A DNA stretch of 64,000 nt from positions 39,323 to 103,322 of the forward strand of contig NZ_ATVN01000014.1 in the NCBI RefSeq assembly GCF_000420745.1, written 5' to 3'. This stretch comes from Pseudorhodobacter ferrugineus DSM 5888 (GTDB lineage: Bacteria; Pseudomonadota; Alphaproteobacteria; Rhodobacterales; Rhodobacteraceae). Shown piece by piece: positions 8,331-17,272 of this stretch; position 1 is the stretch's first letter, and every line of letters starts with the position of its first letter. The position numbers and the translations under genes are program-made. A model generated the notes under the pieces. The model was not told the DNA's origin and did no database searches. It worked only from the letters and a program-made list of their open reading frames with translations.

Positions 8331-8755
8331 ACCGCAAACCGCACGTCCTGCGCCATGACAGCATCAAAAATCCCGAACGCGGTCTTGGCCAAGGGCGAGC
8401 CCATCACATCATCAGGCCCCAGCGCCACGCCAACCAGCGGGTTCTTGGCAATCTTGCGCCCGCTGGCATCAATCACCCGCAGCTCCGCCCCCTCGGCCCC
8501 GTGCTGGAACAGTAACGACACCGCGACCCGCTCTGCGGCCCCCGTGCCTTCGCCCCAAGCGCCCAAAATCAGGTCCATATGCGCGGGATGCACAGTTAAC
8601 GCCTGCTCGGGCACCCAAGTCACAAAGTAACTCGCCACCGTTTCGGCCCCCGCCGCATGGACCACCCCCCAAATCGCCCGCCGAGCGGCCCCGCAGCATT
8701 CACAACTGCCCTTGGTCTGCCCCAAAGGCTCTACCTCATACGATTGGTTCGTCAT
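8327..8755 (-). CDS. Uncharacterised 142-residue Cys-rich-start protein
   Basis: Function not recognised. The 142-residue soluble protein has a Cys cluster near its N terminus (CECCG, residues about 18-22) that could bind a metal. A beta-rich body follows, and there is no signal peptide or membrane segment. The ATG at 8755 follows GAGG at suitable spacing. It converges with, and overlaps by 4 nt, the cytochrome b561-YceI gene and is followed upstream by the separate YceI gene, so a role near those membrane redox proteins is possible but not shown. Confidence 0.7.
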   Translation of the reverse strand: MTNQSYEVEPLGQTKGSCECCGAARRAIWGVVHAAGAETVASYFVTWVPEQALTVHPAHMDLILGAWGEGTGAAERVAVSLLFQHGAEGAELRVIDASGRKIAKNPLVGVALGPDDVMGSPLAKTAFGIFDAVMAQDVRFAV

Positions 8756-8814
8756 CTGATGCCTCTTTTCCTGTTACCGCACCCCATACCCAAACCCCAC
8801 GCCAAACGCACATG

Positions 8815-8846
8815 AAAAAAGGCGCGAAAGGTTTCCCCCTCGCGCC
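8815..8846 (-). terminator. Rho-independent terminator after yceI
   Basis: GGCGCGA (8821-8827) pairs with TCGCGCC (8840-8846). On the minus strand the stem is followed by six T. It lies 21 nt past the yceI stop. Confidence 0.85.
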
Positions 8847-8867
8847 CAAACTCAAACTGTCAAACGA

Positions 8868-9440
8868 TCACTCGGCCTTCATCGCCTCGATCGAAATCAT
8901 CACCTTCACCTCATCGCCGACAAACGGCGCGAATTGGCCAAGGTTATACTCCGACCTGATCAGCGTGGTCGTCGCATTGAAACCTGCCCAAGGCTTACCC
9001 GCCATCGGATGATCGCCCACTTGGTTCAACACCGCATCCAGCACCACCGATTTGGTCACGCCGTTCAGCTCCAAATCGCCCGTGATCAGCGCGGTTTTCT
9101 CGCCCGTCACCTCAATCGCGGTCGAGGTGAACTTGACCATCTCGTCATCCGCAGCCCCAAAAAACTCGGGCGTCATGAAATGCTCAAACCGCGCTTCCCA
9201 ACCCGTCAACATCGTGCGCACGGGGAAAGACACCACAACGCTCGATGCGGCGGGGTTTTCTTGGTCAAACATGATCTCGCCGTCAAAGCCGGAAAACATG
9301 CCATAGGTCGTTGAAAACCCAAGGTGGTTGTAATCAAACACGATTTGGCTGTGGCTTGCGTCCAGCGTGTATTTCACAGGCTCGGCCTGTGCGGCACCGG
9401 CAGCAAGGACAAGGGCGGCAGCGGCAAACATAGATTTCAT
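8868..9440 (-). CDS. Secreted YceI-family protein
   Basis: A 190-residue periplasmic protein with a clear signal peptide (MKSMFAAAALVLAAGAAQA, cleavage after residue 19) and a single YceI domain: YTLDASHSQIVFDYNHLG at the start of the barrel and TGDLELNGVTKSV in the middle. YceI proteins bind amphiphilic isoprenoids such as quinones. The start at 9440 is set by GGAG six bases upstream and the signal peptide. It is the free-standing relative of the YceI half of the fusion at 7125-8330, in the same neighbourhood. Terminator at 8815-8846. Confidence 0.92.
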   Translation of the reverse strand: MKSMFAAAALVLAAGAAQAEPVKYTLDASHSQIVFDYNHLGFSTTYGMFSGFDGEIMFDQENPAASSVVVSFPVRTMLTGWEARFEHFMTPEFFGAADDEMVKFTSTAIEVTGEKTALITGDLELNGVTKSVVLDAVLNQVGDHPMAGKPWAGFNATTTLIRSEYNLGQFAPFVGDEVKVMISIEAMKAE

Positions 9441-9641
9441 AATATACTCCAAAGGGTTGGCGCAGGCAGGTCGCGCAGAACGTCTTGACCAACGCCTACC
9501 CCACCGCCAGCCTGCGCACCATTGCACAAAAACCCACAGACACCGCGCGCCCATGCACATCACGTTATCAACTGCTTGCCCCTTGCACAAACCCACCCCC
9601 AGCCTAGACTGCCCAAACCCAACCCAAAGGCCCCGCCCCTA

Positions 9642-10484
9642 ATGTCCTTTACCGTCTTTTGCGCCGTCATCGCGGCGGCCCTGCTGCATGCAAGCTGGAA
9701 CGCGATGGTCAAAGGCGCGCGCGACAAACAGCTCAATATGATCGCGGTGGTGATCGGCCACCTGCCCTTGGCCCTTGTGGCGCTGGTCCTGTCGCCCGCG
9801 CCCACCGCCGCCAGCCTGCCCTATCTGTTCACCGGCATGGCACTCCATTTCGGCTATCAACTCTTCCTGCTGCGCGCCTATCACGTGGGCGATTTGACCC
9901 AAGTTTACCCCATCGCGCGCGGATCAGCCCCGATGATCGTCGCCGCAGTGTCAATAGGCGCGCTTGGCGTTACCCTGCAACCAATTGAAATTGCAGCCGT
10001 TATCACCATCGGCATCGGCATCCTGTCGATGGCCTTTGTGCGCGGCAGCAACGGCCAACGCAACCCGCAAGGGGCCAAACTCGCGCTGATCACAGGCTGT
10101 TTTATCGCGGCCTATTCATTGGTCGACGGCTTGGGCGCGCGGGTCGCAGGAACGGCACTGGGGTTTTACGGCTGGCTGGCCGTGGGCAATGCGGTGCTGA
10201 TGTTCGGGTTCACGGCCTTGCGCGCCCCCCATCAGCTGCGCGCGCTGCATACCACTGGCAAACGCGTGTTCCTGCTGGGTGGCTCGGCCAGCTTTGCGGC
10301 CTTTGCGCTGGTGATCTGGTCGTTCACCCAAGCGCCCATCGCCCTTGTCACCGCCTTGCGCGAAACCTCGATCATCTTTGCTTTGCTGATCGGCGTGGTA
10401 TTCCTGCGCGAAAAACTCAGCCCCGCCAAACTTGCCTCAACCGCCATCACCTTGGCAGGCGTCGCCCTGTTGCGGCTGGCCTAA
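9642..10484 (+). CDS. EamA/DMT-superfamily transporter
   Basis: The 280-residue integral membrane protein has about ten predicted helices arranged as two EamA repeats. Typical features are the N-terminal HASWNAMVKGARDK and the C-terminal LREKLSPAKLASTAITLAG. Members export amino acids, nucleosides or other small metabolites; the substrate cannot be read from the sequence. The ATG at 9642 is chosen because the helix 1 sequence begins there; the longer upstream frame is Pro-rich noise. It is divergent from yceI and convergent with rplI. Confidence 0.85.
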   Translation: MSFTVFCAVIAAALLHASWNAMVKGARDKQLNMIAVVIGHLPLALVALVLSPAPTAASLPYLFTGMALHFGYQLFLLRAYHVGDLTQVYPIARGSAPMIVAAVSIGALGVTLQPIEIAAVITIGIGILSMAFVRGSNGQRNPQGAKLALITGCFIAAYSLVDGLGARVAGTALGFYGWLAVGNAVLMFGFTALRAPHQLRALHTTGKRVFLLGGSASFAAFALVIWSFTQAPIALVTALRETSIIFALLIGVVFLREKLSPAKLASTAITLAGVALLRLA

Positions 10485-10494
10485 CCGCGTAGAA

Positions 10495-10529
10495 ACGAAA
10501 AACCGCGCAAAGGTTGCCCTTCGCGCGGT
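10495..10529 (-). terminator. Rho-independent terminator after rplI
   Basis: ACCGCGC (10502-10508) pairs with GCGCGGT (10523-10529). On the minus strand the stem ends in TTTTCGTTT. It closes the rpsF-rpsR-rplI operon. Confidence 0.85.
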
Positions 10530-10556
10530 CTATTCATTTCCGAATACGGGGCGAAA

Positions 10557-11144
10557 TTAATCGCGGCCCATATCCTCGCCATCTTCGTTGGCCGCGCCCA
10601 TTTCGTCGAACAATTCGGCGATTTCGAACTCGGCTGCGGCTTCTGCTTCGGCTGCCAATTCCTGAATGGATTTGCCAGCGGCCTGCAATTCAGCCTCTTC
10701 GGACGAACGGGCCACGTTCACTTGGAACTTGGCTGTTACCTCTGGGTGCAACACCACAGACACGGTGTGCAGGCCCAATTCCTTGATCGGACGGTCCAGA
10801 ACAACCTGGCCACGATCAACGGTAAAGCCTGCTTCAGTCGCTGCATCGGCGGCGTCACGGGTGGTGACGGAACCGTACAAAGCGCCTGCATCAGATGCCG
10901 AACGGATAACCACAAACACTTGGCCGTCCAAAGTCGCTGCAATTGCATCGGCCTCAGTTTTGGTTTCAAGGTTCTGTGCTTCCAGCTGAACTTTGCGGGC
11001 TTCAAACGATTTGATGTTCGCATCGTTCGCACGCAAGGCTTTGCCCTGTGGCAACAGATAGTTACGGCCGAAACCGTCCTTGACGTTTACGACTTCGCCC
11101 ATTTGGCCCAATTTGGCCACGCGCTGCAAAAGGATCACTTTCAT
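10557..11144 (-). CDS. rplI: 50S ribosomal protein L9
   Basis: L9 binds the L1 stalk base of 23S rRNA. The N-terminal signature [16 protein letters not shown], then [14 protein letters not shown], is unmistakable. At 195 residues it is about 45 longer than E. coli L9. The extra C-terminal part (about 150-195) is rich in Ala and Glu and acidic, as in other Rhodobacterales. It is last in the rpsF-rpsR-rplI operon, 12 nt after rpsR, with a terminator at 10495-10529. Confidence 0.97.
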   Translation of the reverse strand: MKVILLQRVAKLGQMGEVVNVKDGFGRNYLLPQGKALRANDANIKSFEARKVQLEAQNLETKTEADAIAATLDGQVFVVIRSASDAGALYGSVTTRDAADAATEAGFTVDRGQVVLDRPIKELGLHTVSVVLHPEVTAKFQVNVARSSEEAELQAAGKSIQELAAEAEAAAEFEIAELFDEMGAANEDGEDMGRD

Positions 11145-11156
11145 ATCAGTTGCTCC

Positions 11157-11384
11157 TTATTTCACAGCATAGGGCAGCAAGGCGAGAAAGCGGGCGCGCT
11201 TGATCGCACGGGCCAGCTCACGCTGCTTTTTCGCCGAAACGGCAGTGATACGCGATGGCACGATCTTGCCGCGCTCGGATACGTAACGCTGCAAAAGACG
11301 TGTGTCTTTATAGTCAATCGCCGGTGCATTGTCGCCCGAGAAGGGGCAGACCTTGCGGCGACGGAAGAAGGGTTTATTCGCCAT
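11157..11384 (-). CDS. rpsR: 30S ribosomal protein S18
   Basis: This 75-residue basic protein pairs with S6 on the 30S platform. [14 protein letters not shown] at the start and [23 protein letters not shown] are diagnostic. It lies between rpsF (27 nt upstream) and rplI in the standard gene order. Confidence 0.98.
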   Translation of the reverse strand: MANKPFFRRRKVCPFSGDNAPAIDYKDTRLLQRYVSERGKIVPSRITAVSAKKQRELARAIKRARFLALLPYAVK

Positions 11385-11411
11385 TTGAATGGTCCTTTCC
11401 TAAGCCAGAAA

Positions 11412-11828
11412 TCAACGACGCGGACGGTCGCCGCGGTCACCACGGTCACCACGATCAGGGCGGTCGCCCCCACGGTCACCACGGTCGCCGCCGCGTTCAC
11501 GGTCGTCACGCTTTTGCATCTGCACAGATGGGCCTTCTTCGTGCGCATCAACCTTGATGGTCAGCACACGCATCACGTCATCGTGCAAGCGCATCAGGCG
11601 TTCCATTTCCTGCACGGCGGTCGCTGGTGCGTCCGAGCGCAGAAAGGCATAGTGGCCCTTGCGGTTTTTGTTGATTTTATAGGCCATCGTCTTCACGCCC
11701 CAGTACTCGTGCTCAACGACTTTGCCGCCGTTGTCCGAAAGTACGGTCGAGAAGTGTTCGATAAGCCCTTCGGCTTGCGTGTTGGAAAGATCCTGACGCG
11801 CGATCATGACATGCTCATAAAGCGGCAT
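11412..11828 (-). CDS. rpsF: 30S ribosomal protein S6 with Arg/Gly/Asp repeat tail
   Basis: S6 forms a dimer with S18 on the 30S subunit. The core (residues 1-100: [37 protein letters not shown]) is standard. The C terminus carries about 30 residues of low-complexity RGD/RGGD repeats, encoded by tandem CGG-TCA-CC type repeats at 11412-11500. The start at 11828 has GGAG five bases upstream; an ATG five codons earlier does not. First gene of the operon. Confidence 0.96.
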   Translation of the reverse strand: MPLYEHVMIARQDLSNTQAEGLIEHFSTVLSDNGGKVVEHEYWGVKTMAYKINKNRKGHYAFLRSDAPATAVQEMERLMRLHDDVMRVLTIKVDAHEEGPSVQMQKRDDRERGGDRGDRGGDRPDRGDRGDRGDRPRR

Positions 11829-11999
11829 GCTGTCTCCGTTCATTTACTCATGGTGCATTTCATAGGTCGGGGTCACCACCTTGCCGCGTCCCGACCACGA
11901 GAGGCTGCACCGGATCAAAAGATAGGTGCGGCAAGATTTGGGCGGTGTATCCATGCCGCCCCCCGATTGCAAGGGAAAAGGCAGGCACAAAACGCCCAA

Positions 12000-12021
12000 A
12001 CCCTACGCCCCCCCGTAGGGT
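12000..12021. terminator. Hairpin downstream of the ureohydrolase gene
   Basis: CCCTACG (12001-12007) and CGTAGGG (12014-12020) plus a flanking A-T pair form an 8-bp stem with a C-rich loop. There is no T run on either side, so a terminator role is only possible. Confidence 0.4.
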
Positions 12022-12084
12022 GTGCTTCAGCGCACCACGCCACCCTCCCCCATACTGTCGGGTTTCACCCCCGCACCCCCATCA

Positions 12085-13056
12085 TCACCCCTTCGCCGCC
12101 TCAAACCGCGGCGCCATCACGCACAGCAGCTCAAACATAATCGACGCCCCCAAAAACGCGGTGTTGCCCGACGTATCAAACGGTGGCGACACCTCTACCA
12201 CATCCGCCCCGACAATCTGCAAACCCGCCAGATGCCGCACCACTTCCAGCGCTTGAAAGCTGTTCGGCCCGCCAATTTCCGGCGTCCCCGTCCCGGGCGC
12301 AAAGGCGGGGTCCACAAAATCAATATCATACGAGATATACGTCTCGCCCGTCCCCGCAATCTCGCGCGCCTCGGCCATCACATCGGCCACACCGCGCGCA
12401 TGGAACTCCTCAATCGGAACAACGCGAATACCCACACTATCGGCAAAATCACGGTCTTCGGTGTCATAGGCCGTGCCCCGAATCCCAATCATGCACACCC
12501 GTTTCGGGTCCAAAAGCCCCTCTTCGACCGCGCGTCGAAACGGCGTGCCGTGGGTGTATTTCGTGCCCCCGAAATAGCTGTCGAACAGGTCGGTATGGCT
12601 GTCAAAATGGATCATCCCCACAGGGCCCTTTTCCGCCACGGCCCGCAAAATCGGCAAGGTCGTCAAATGGTCGCCCCCCGCCGTCAACGGCATAATCCCT
12701 GCCGCCAGCACCGTGCGGTAAAACGCCGTGATCCGCGCCATACTGTCCAAAACATCCGCCGGATTCGGCGGCACATCGCCCAAATCGGCACAATTGGCCA
12801 TCTCGAACGGGCGCACCCGCGTAATCCCGTTTTGCGCGCGGATCATCGTCGACAGGTCCCGCAACTGGCGCGGCCCGTGGCGCGGGCCAGGGCGGTTGGT
12901 GGTGCCACTGTCCCACGGCACCCCGATCAGCCCGATCTGCACATCCGCCAACCGCGCATCCTCCAGCCCCACATGCGGCAGGCGCATAAAGGTCGGTATC
13001 CCCGCAAAACGTGGCAAATCGAACCCCGAAACAGGTTGAAAAAACGGATCGCTCAT
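12085..13056 (-). CDS. speB: Ureohydrolase, agmatinase-type (SpeB family)
   Basis: The 323-residue dimanganese hydrolase splits urea from a guanidino compound. The metal site is complete: GGDH with His130, FDSHTD with Asp152/His154/Asp156, and SYDIDFVDP with Asp244/Asp246. FAPGTGTPEIGG follows, which is the agmatinase-type signature. The DSH instead of DAH variant is frequent in guanidinobutyrase/guanidinase relatives, so the substrate may be agmatine, guanidinobutyrate or another guanidine. The ATG at 13056 follows AAAGG; the longer frame is not conserved in type. No polyamine genes are adjacent, so the pathway cannot be fixed. Confidence 0.88.
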   Translation of the reverse strand: MSDPFFQPVSGFDLPRFAGIPTFMRLPHVGLEDARLADVQIGLIGVPWDSGTTNRPGPRHGPRQLRDLSTMIRAQNGITRVRPFEMANCADLGDVPPNPADVLDSMARITAFYRTVLAAGIMPLTAGGDHLTTLPILRAVAEKGPVGMIHFDSHTDLFDSYFGGTKYTHGTPFRRAVEEGLLDPKRVCMIGIRGTAYDTEDRDFADSVGIRVVPIEEFHARGVADVMAEAREIAGTGETYISYDIDFVDPAFAPGTGTPEIGGPNSFQALEVVRHLAGLQIVGADVVEVSPPFDTSGNTAFLGASIMFELLCVMAPRFEAAKG

Positions 13057-13194
13057 CGGATACCTTTCTAAATGCATGCCCGCCGGATCGGCCAAAGGAC
13101 TGGCGCAATCGTTACCGATCCTGCACGGCCATTCAAGGGCCAGATACAAACGCCCCGGCCGCATCATAAGGCCGAAAACACACGGCACACGCGC

Positions 13195-14457
13195 TTAGAA
13201 CGCTGGCACAGCACCCTGCGCGAAAATCGGTTCAGCGGTCCGGACGTGCTGCGCCACAAGCTTTCGTTGGAATTTTCCCGATGGAATGTAGGCCGCCGAA
13301 GCCCCCACAAAGCGCGGCGACGCCAATTCAGGGAACACACACAGCAACTCGTCGCGCGCCTCGACAGGCACAGACTTCAACGCCTCGGGGCCGGTATACA
13401 GGCTTTCACTTGGCGCCCCTTCGGCCCAAATCACCTCATGGCTGTCAAACAGAATATGGAAATACTCCACCCCTTCAACCGCCTCATCCACAAATATCCC
13501 GGGCAAGGCCGTCAGCTTGATGGCGGCAATCAATGCGGTCTTTGTGCCAAACATCCGCTCGGCCACCGCAGACCGGATCAGCATCCGGTGCTGGCGGCTG
13601 ACCCACAAGTCGCGCTTTGGCAAGCCGTCACCGAGGGCCCCTGCCGTAATGCACACAGGCCGCAGCTTTGGCAAACGGCGCAGCGCAGCCCCCCCCAGCT
13701 TGGTCGAGCAAATCCATTTAATCCGCTCAAACCCACCCTTGGCCACGGCAATCGCATCGCCCACCTTCAAGCCTTCAACCGGCACCGCCCCCGCCGCCGT
13801 GTCAATCAACGCCCCCCGCGTAAAGCACAAAATCGCTTGGGTATTGCCAAACAACGAAAAAATCTCACCTGGGGTAATATTCGCATCATTTGCCCCCGTG
13901 TAATAATCCAGCGGAATCGTTGAATAAAACACATTCCCCGCCCCGACCGGAAAGGTGAAAGCAACAATATGGCTGGGGTTTGATGTCGTCAAAAGCGGGA
14001 CAGCACCGGGGGGCAACGACGCAAGCGTGACATAGCCGTGATTGGACGAGTTCCCACCATCGAACGTCGCATCGTTAATGACACCATTCGGCCCGTTGGT
14101 AAAGGCGGCCGGTGCGCCGGCGGCCACGTTGACATCACTGCCACTTGTGAAATCCCGCACAGCCGTAATACCGCTGCCACCGGGCAAAATGGTCTGCGCA
14201 TTGGTCACATAGCGGTCAAATATGATCAGATTCATCCCACCATTCACCGCGGCGGTAATATCGCCAAGGTTCGCCATATACTCCGCACCGAAATTGCCGT
14301 TGCTGGGGTTCACTACATAAAGCGAATCCAGCGAGGCAAGCTGCGCCGCGTTCGGGATAGTCACGTTCACGGCCGTATCGCCGTTATTCGTGATCTCATC
14401 CACCTGGCTCGCAAGCCCCTCGCCGGTGGTCATAGAATAATAGCCAACAACAGCCAT
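13195..14457 (-). CDS. Hint-domain protein (420 residues)
   Basis: The C-terminal part (about 205-370) is a Hint_2 (hedgehog/intein-like) domain: CFTRGALIDTAAGAVPVEGL, then KVGDAIAV, the block WVSRQHRMLI, and YFHILFDSHEVIWAEG with SESLYTGPEAL and VFPEL at the end. The N-terminal 200 residues have a flavodoxin-like or glutamine-amidotransferase-like look (VVGYYSMTTGEG, DSLYVVNPSNG) and no signal peptide. In Rhodobacterales such proteins are usually secreted by type I systems or of unknown function. Cys at the start of the Hint domain is compatible with self-processing, which is inferred. Two related proteins occur at 17273 and 62599. Confidence 0.85.
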   Translation of the reverse strand: MAVVGYYSMTTGEGLASQVDEITNNGDTAVNVTIPNAAQLASLDSLYVVNPSNGNFGAEYMANLGDITAAVNGGMNLIIFDRYVTNAQTILPGGSGITAVRDFTSGSDVNVAAGAPAAFTNGPNGVINDATFDGGNSSNHGYVTLASLPPGAVPLLTTSNPSHIVAFTFPVGAGNVFYSTIPLDYYTGANDANITPGEIFSLFGNTQAILCFTRGALIDTAAGAVPVEGLKVGDAIAVAKGGFERIKWICSTKLGGAALRRLPKLRPVCITAGALGDGLPKRDLWVSRQHRMLIRSAVAERMFGTKTALIAAIKLTALPGIFVDEAVEGVEYFHILFDSHEVIWAEGAPSESLYTGPEALKSVPVEARDELLCVFPELASPRFVGASAAYIPSGKFQRKLVAQHVRTAEPIFAQGAVPAF

Positions 14458-14698
14458 GACAGGTGCCCAATTGGAAAAATCTTTCCATAGGATCGCAAAG
14501 AAACATGGTCGCAGTTGGCCTAGATTTTGAAAAAATTAAGGCCAATCAATAAATTTGGGGACGATTGTATCGCAGATGGGGCGCTTTATGCCGTCAAACA
14601 GGCGGGCATGGTGGGCCATCAACGCCGGAAACGCTTGGGGCAATCGGCGGCGGTTTTGCACCGAACCAATCGCCCTTACGGGACCGTCCGTGTCCGCC

Positions 14699-15442
14699 TC
14701 AAACCACCCCAAACCGTTCGGCCACGCGTGCGGCATGTTCGGCCACAGGCATTTTGCCACGGTTCCATAGCGCCAGCATCGCCGACCATTCAATCGCCAG
14801 AAACGCGACCTCATCGCCTTCCACGCTTTCACCAAACAGTTGAATATCGGCGCGGTGGGCGGCGATTTTCGCGGGGTCCACGGGGCGGCCATTGGCGAAT
14901 ATCGCAGGCTCGGCATAAAGATACAGCAGCACGGGCCGCAACTTGCGCCGCTGCGCTTCGGTCCGAAGGCCGTAAGCCGCTTTCACCAATTCCACATCAT
15001 CCAGCGTGGTAAAACGGCGCGCGCCATTGGCATGGGTGCGGCGAATGCGCGTGTACCCTTCCATCTTCTCGCCCCAAACCTTACGGTCCAGCATATCGGG
15101 AAAGCGGTTGGCCTTGGCGGGGCGAAATGGTTCATAGCGTTTCGACTCAACGCCAACCAAATAGCGGTCGGTTTCAATCACCACATCCAGCCACGGGTGC
15201 TTGCCGCCTTCCCAAGGGTACTGCAATTCGGCCTCTAGCGTGACCGATTTCGCCAGCCCCAGCCCGCCCGGCAGCATCGGCATCATATCCGGCCGGTTCA
15301 AGAACCAACCAAAGGCGTTGGCGACCAAGGCAGATGACGAATCGGGGCTGTCAAACTTGCCTGATTTCAGCTCATTGCCCGGCGCGCGGCCAAGGGCTGC
15401 CAAAATCAAATCGGTCGGCAGGTCGGGCAAAAAATCGGGCAT
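14699..15442 (-). CDS. PD-(D/E)xK nuclease-like protein of unknown function
   Basis: Not assigned to a named family. The 247-residue soluble protein has an arrangement that fits the PD-(D/E)xK nuclease core: Glu70/Glu72 in VTLEAELQYPW, Asp86 in WLDVVIETD, and Glu99-Ser-Lys101 in VGVESKRYEPF. Helices with Arg and Lys follow (KVWGEKMEGYTRIRR). It is a single gene with no methylase or partner next to it, so a restriction-modification role is not supported. It could be a repair or defence nuclease. The ATG at 15442 has AAGG 11 nt upstream. Confidence 0.6.
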   Translation of the reverse strand: MPDFLPDLPTDLILAALGRAPGNELKSGKFDSPDSSSALVANAFGWFLNRPDMMPMLPGGLGLAKSVTLEAELQYPWEGGKHPWLDVVIETDRYLVGVESKRYEPFRPAKANRFPDMLDRKVWGEKMEGYTRIRRTHANGARRFTTLDDVELVKAAYGLRTEAQRRKLRPVLLYLYAEPAIFANGRPVDPAKIAAHRADIQLFGESVEGDEVAFLAIEWSAMLALWNRGKMPVAEHAARVAERFGVV

Positions 15443-15566
15443 GGGTTTGGGGCCTTTTTTACTGCGAACGGGTGTGTACGCAGGTTAAGATTGGGTAAAG
15501 AAAAAACAGGTAACCTAGCAAAAACATATGGTTACAAAAATGTTCGCGCGCGGACAGATCATCTAC

Positions 15567-15596
15567 AAAAAAGGGCCGCACCCACAGGCACGGCCC
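15567..15596 (-). terminator. Rho-independent terminator after tig
   Basis: GGGCCGCACC (15573-15582) pairs with GGCACGGCCC (15587-15596), ten pairs including two G-U type wobbles, loop CACA. On the minus strand it ends in TTTTTT. Confidence 0.85.
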
Positions 15597-15626
15597 CCAA
15601 TCTTTGGTCTCGAAAAGCGCGAAATA

Positions 15627-16961
15627 TTACATTTCGTCCAGCGCTTCGATGGCTTTTTGCAGATCTTCCTTGCTGACTTCCTTGTCGGAAACCTTGGCAC
15701 CCGCAACGATATGATCGACCACTTTATCTTCAAAAATCGGCGCGCGCAGCTGCTGCTGCATTTGCGGATTCTTTTGGACATATTCAAAGAACTGGCGTTC
15801 CTGACCTGGATACTGACGGGCCTGCATCATCACAGCCTGGGTCATTTCCTGATCGGTGACAGTCACCTCGGCCTTGCGACCGATTTCAGCCAAAAGCAGT
15901 CCCAAACGAACCCGACGTTCCGCCAGCTTTTTATGCTCGTCCGTGGTCTCGACAGCCCCGTGGTTGTGATCGTGAACCTCTGGGTTTTCTTCATGCCACA
16001 GCTGATGCGCGATTTGTCCAGCTTCGGCTTCCACCAACGAAGGCGGCAGATCAAACTTTACCAAACCATCCAACTGATCCAGCAAAGACCGCTTCATCAC
16101 AGCGCGGGCAGCGCCTTGATATTCAGCTTCCAAACGCTCGGAAATCTGGCCCTTCAACGCGGCCAAATCCTCGGCGCCGTATTTCTTGGCCAGCTCGTCA
16201 TTCACTTCAGCAGGCTTCGGCTCTTTAACAGCCTTCACAGTGCATTCAAATACGGCCGCTTTGCCAGCCAGATTTGCCGCGCCATACTCTGCAGGGAAAC
16301 TCACTTCGACCTTCACTTCGTCATCGGCTTTGGCACCAACCAACTGCGCTTCAAACCCAGGAATGAAGGAATTAGAGCCCAGAACCAGCGGATAATCCTC
16401 GCCCGTGCCGCCTTCAAAATAGTCGCCATCAACCGAGCCTTTAAAGTCGATCACAACCTGATCGCCGTCCTTGGCCTTGGAACCCTTCTTGCGGTCCTCA
16501 AAGTTTTGCGCCGATTGGGCCAGATTTGCCAGCGCTTCGTCCACAGCCGAATCCTCGGCCTTCACGACCAAACGCTCCAACGTCACCTTCGACGCGTCAA
16601 CCTCGGGAATCGCTGGCAGGGCTTCATAGGTCATCTCAACGACGACATCCGTGCCCTCTTTCCAGTTTTCACCATCAACCATTTTCACGTCAGGCTGCAT
16701 CGCAGGGCGGTCGCCGGACTTGTCGAAATGCTCTTTCATCGCGCCATCAATAGCGTCTTGCATGGCTTCACCCATGATCCGCGGGCCAAATTGCTTGCGC
16801 ATCATCGCCATAGGCACTTTACCCTTGCGGAAGCCCTTCATTTCGACTTCGGGCTGCGCCTCGACCAGCTTTTCTTGCACTTTCGCGTCAAGTTCTGCCG
16901 CGGTCACCGTGATGGTGTAGCCGCGCTTAAGGCCGTCGTTCAGGGTCTCAGTGACCTGCAT
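15627..16961 (-). CDS. tig: Trigger factor
   Basis: This ribosome-bound chaperone and prolyl isomerase is 444 residues, the family length. The ribosome-binding signature GFRKGKVP is at residues 43-50. The FKBP-type domain spans about 165-250 ([30 protein letters not shown]). The C-terminal helical arms follow, with an acidic end ([17 protein letters not shown]). It is transcribed leftward from a promoter near the tRNA-Leu gene and ends at the hairpin 15567-15596. clpP/clpX, often downstream elsewhere, are not here. Confidence 0.98.
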   Translation of the reverse strand: MQVTETLNDGLKRGYTITVTAAELDAKVQEKLVEAQPEVEMKGFRKGKVPMAMMRKQFGPRIMGEAMQDAIDGAMKEHFDKSGDRPAMQPDVKMVDGENWKEGTDVVVEMTYEALPAIPEVDASKVTLERLVVKAEDSAVDEALANLAQSAQNFEDRKKGSKAKDGDQVVIDFKGSVDGDYFEGGTGEDYPLVLGSNSFIPGFEAQLVGAKADDEVKVEVSFPAEYGAANLAGKAAVFECTVKAVKEPKPAEVNDELAKKYGAEDLAALKGQISERLEAEYQGAARAVMKRSLLDQLDGLVKFDLPPSLVEAEAGQIAHQLWHEENPEVHDHNHGAVETTDEHKKLAERRVRLGLLLAEIGRKAEVTVTDQEMTQAVMMQARQYPGQERQFFEYVQKNPQMQQQLRAPIFEDKVVDHIVAGAKVSDKEVSKEDLQKAIEALDEM

Positions 16962-16985
16962 ATGGATCCATCCTTCTTACATATC

Positions 16986-17070
16986 TGGTGCGGGTAGAGG
17001 GACTTGAACCCCCACGCCTTGCGGCGCCAGAACCTAAATCTGGTGCGTCTGCCAATTTCGCCATACCCGC
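16986..17070 (-). tRNA. tRNA-Leu (UAG), CCA encoded
   Basis: On the minus strand, acceptor 5' GCGGGTA pairs with TACCCGC and the 3' ACCA is encoded. The anticodon arm CCAGA-TTTAGGT-TCTGG gives anticodon TAG, reading CUA and CUN Leu codons. The T arm has GGTTCAAGTCC, and a long variable arm (GCGCCGCAAGGCG) marks it as class II. It lies 25 nt from the tig start codon on the same strand, so tig may be transcribed from or through it. Confidence 0.97.
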
Positions 17071-17272
17071 ATCTCATCTCCGCATCCTTTGGCCGTGTGC
17101 CAAGGGTTGCGATGAAATTCCGCGCCCTTCTAACAAAGCCGCGCGCAGGATGCGAGAGGAAAAGATTGCCTTAAAATGGATAGATTCAAAATCGAAGTTT
17201 AACACCTCGTTGACTCATTGCCGCCACCTTTAGAGGCGAGACAGTTGGCAGGGATCAAGGAAAGCAAATCAC

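Noticed and set aside
14536..14698. Continuation of the nuclease-like gene in another frame
   Set aside because: The normal frame ends with a plausible C terminus (AERFGVV) and the downstream frame shows no family motif.
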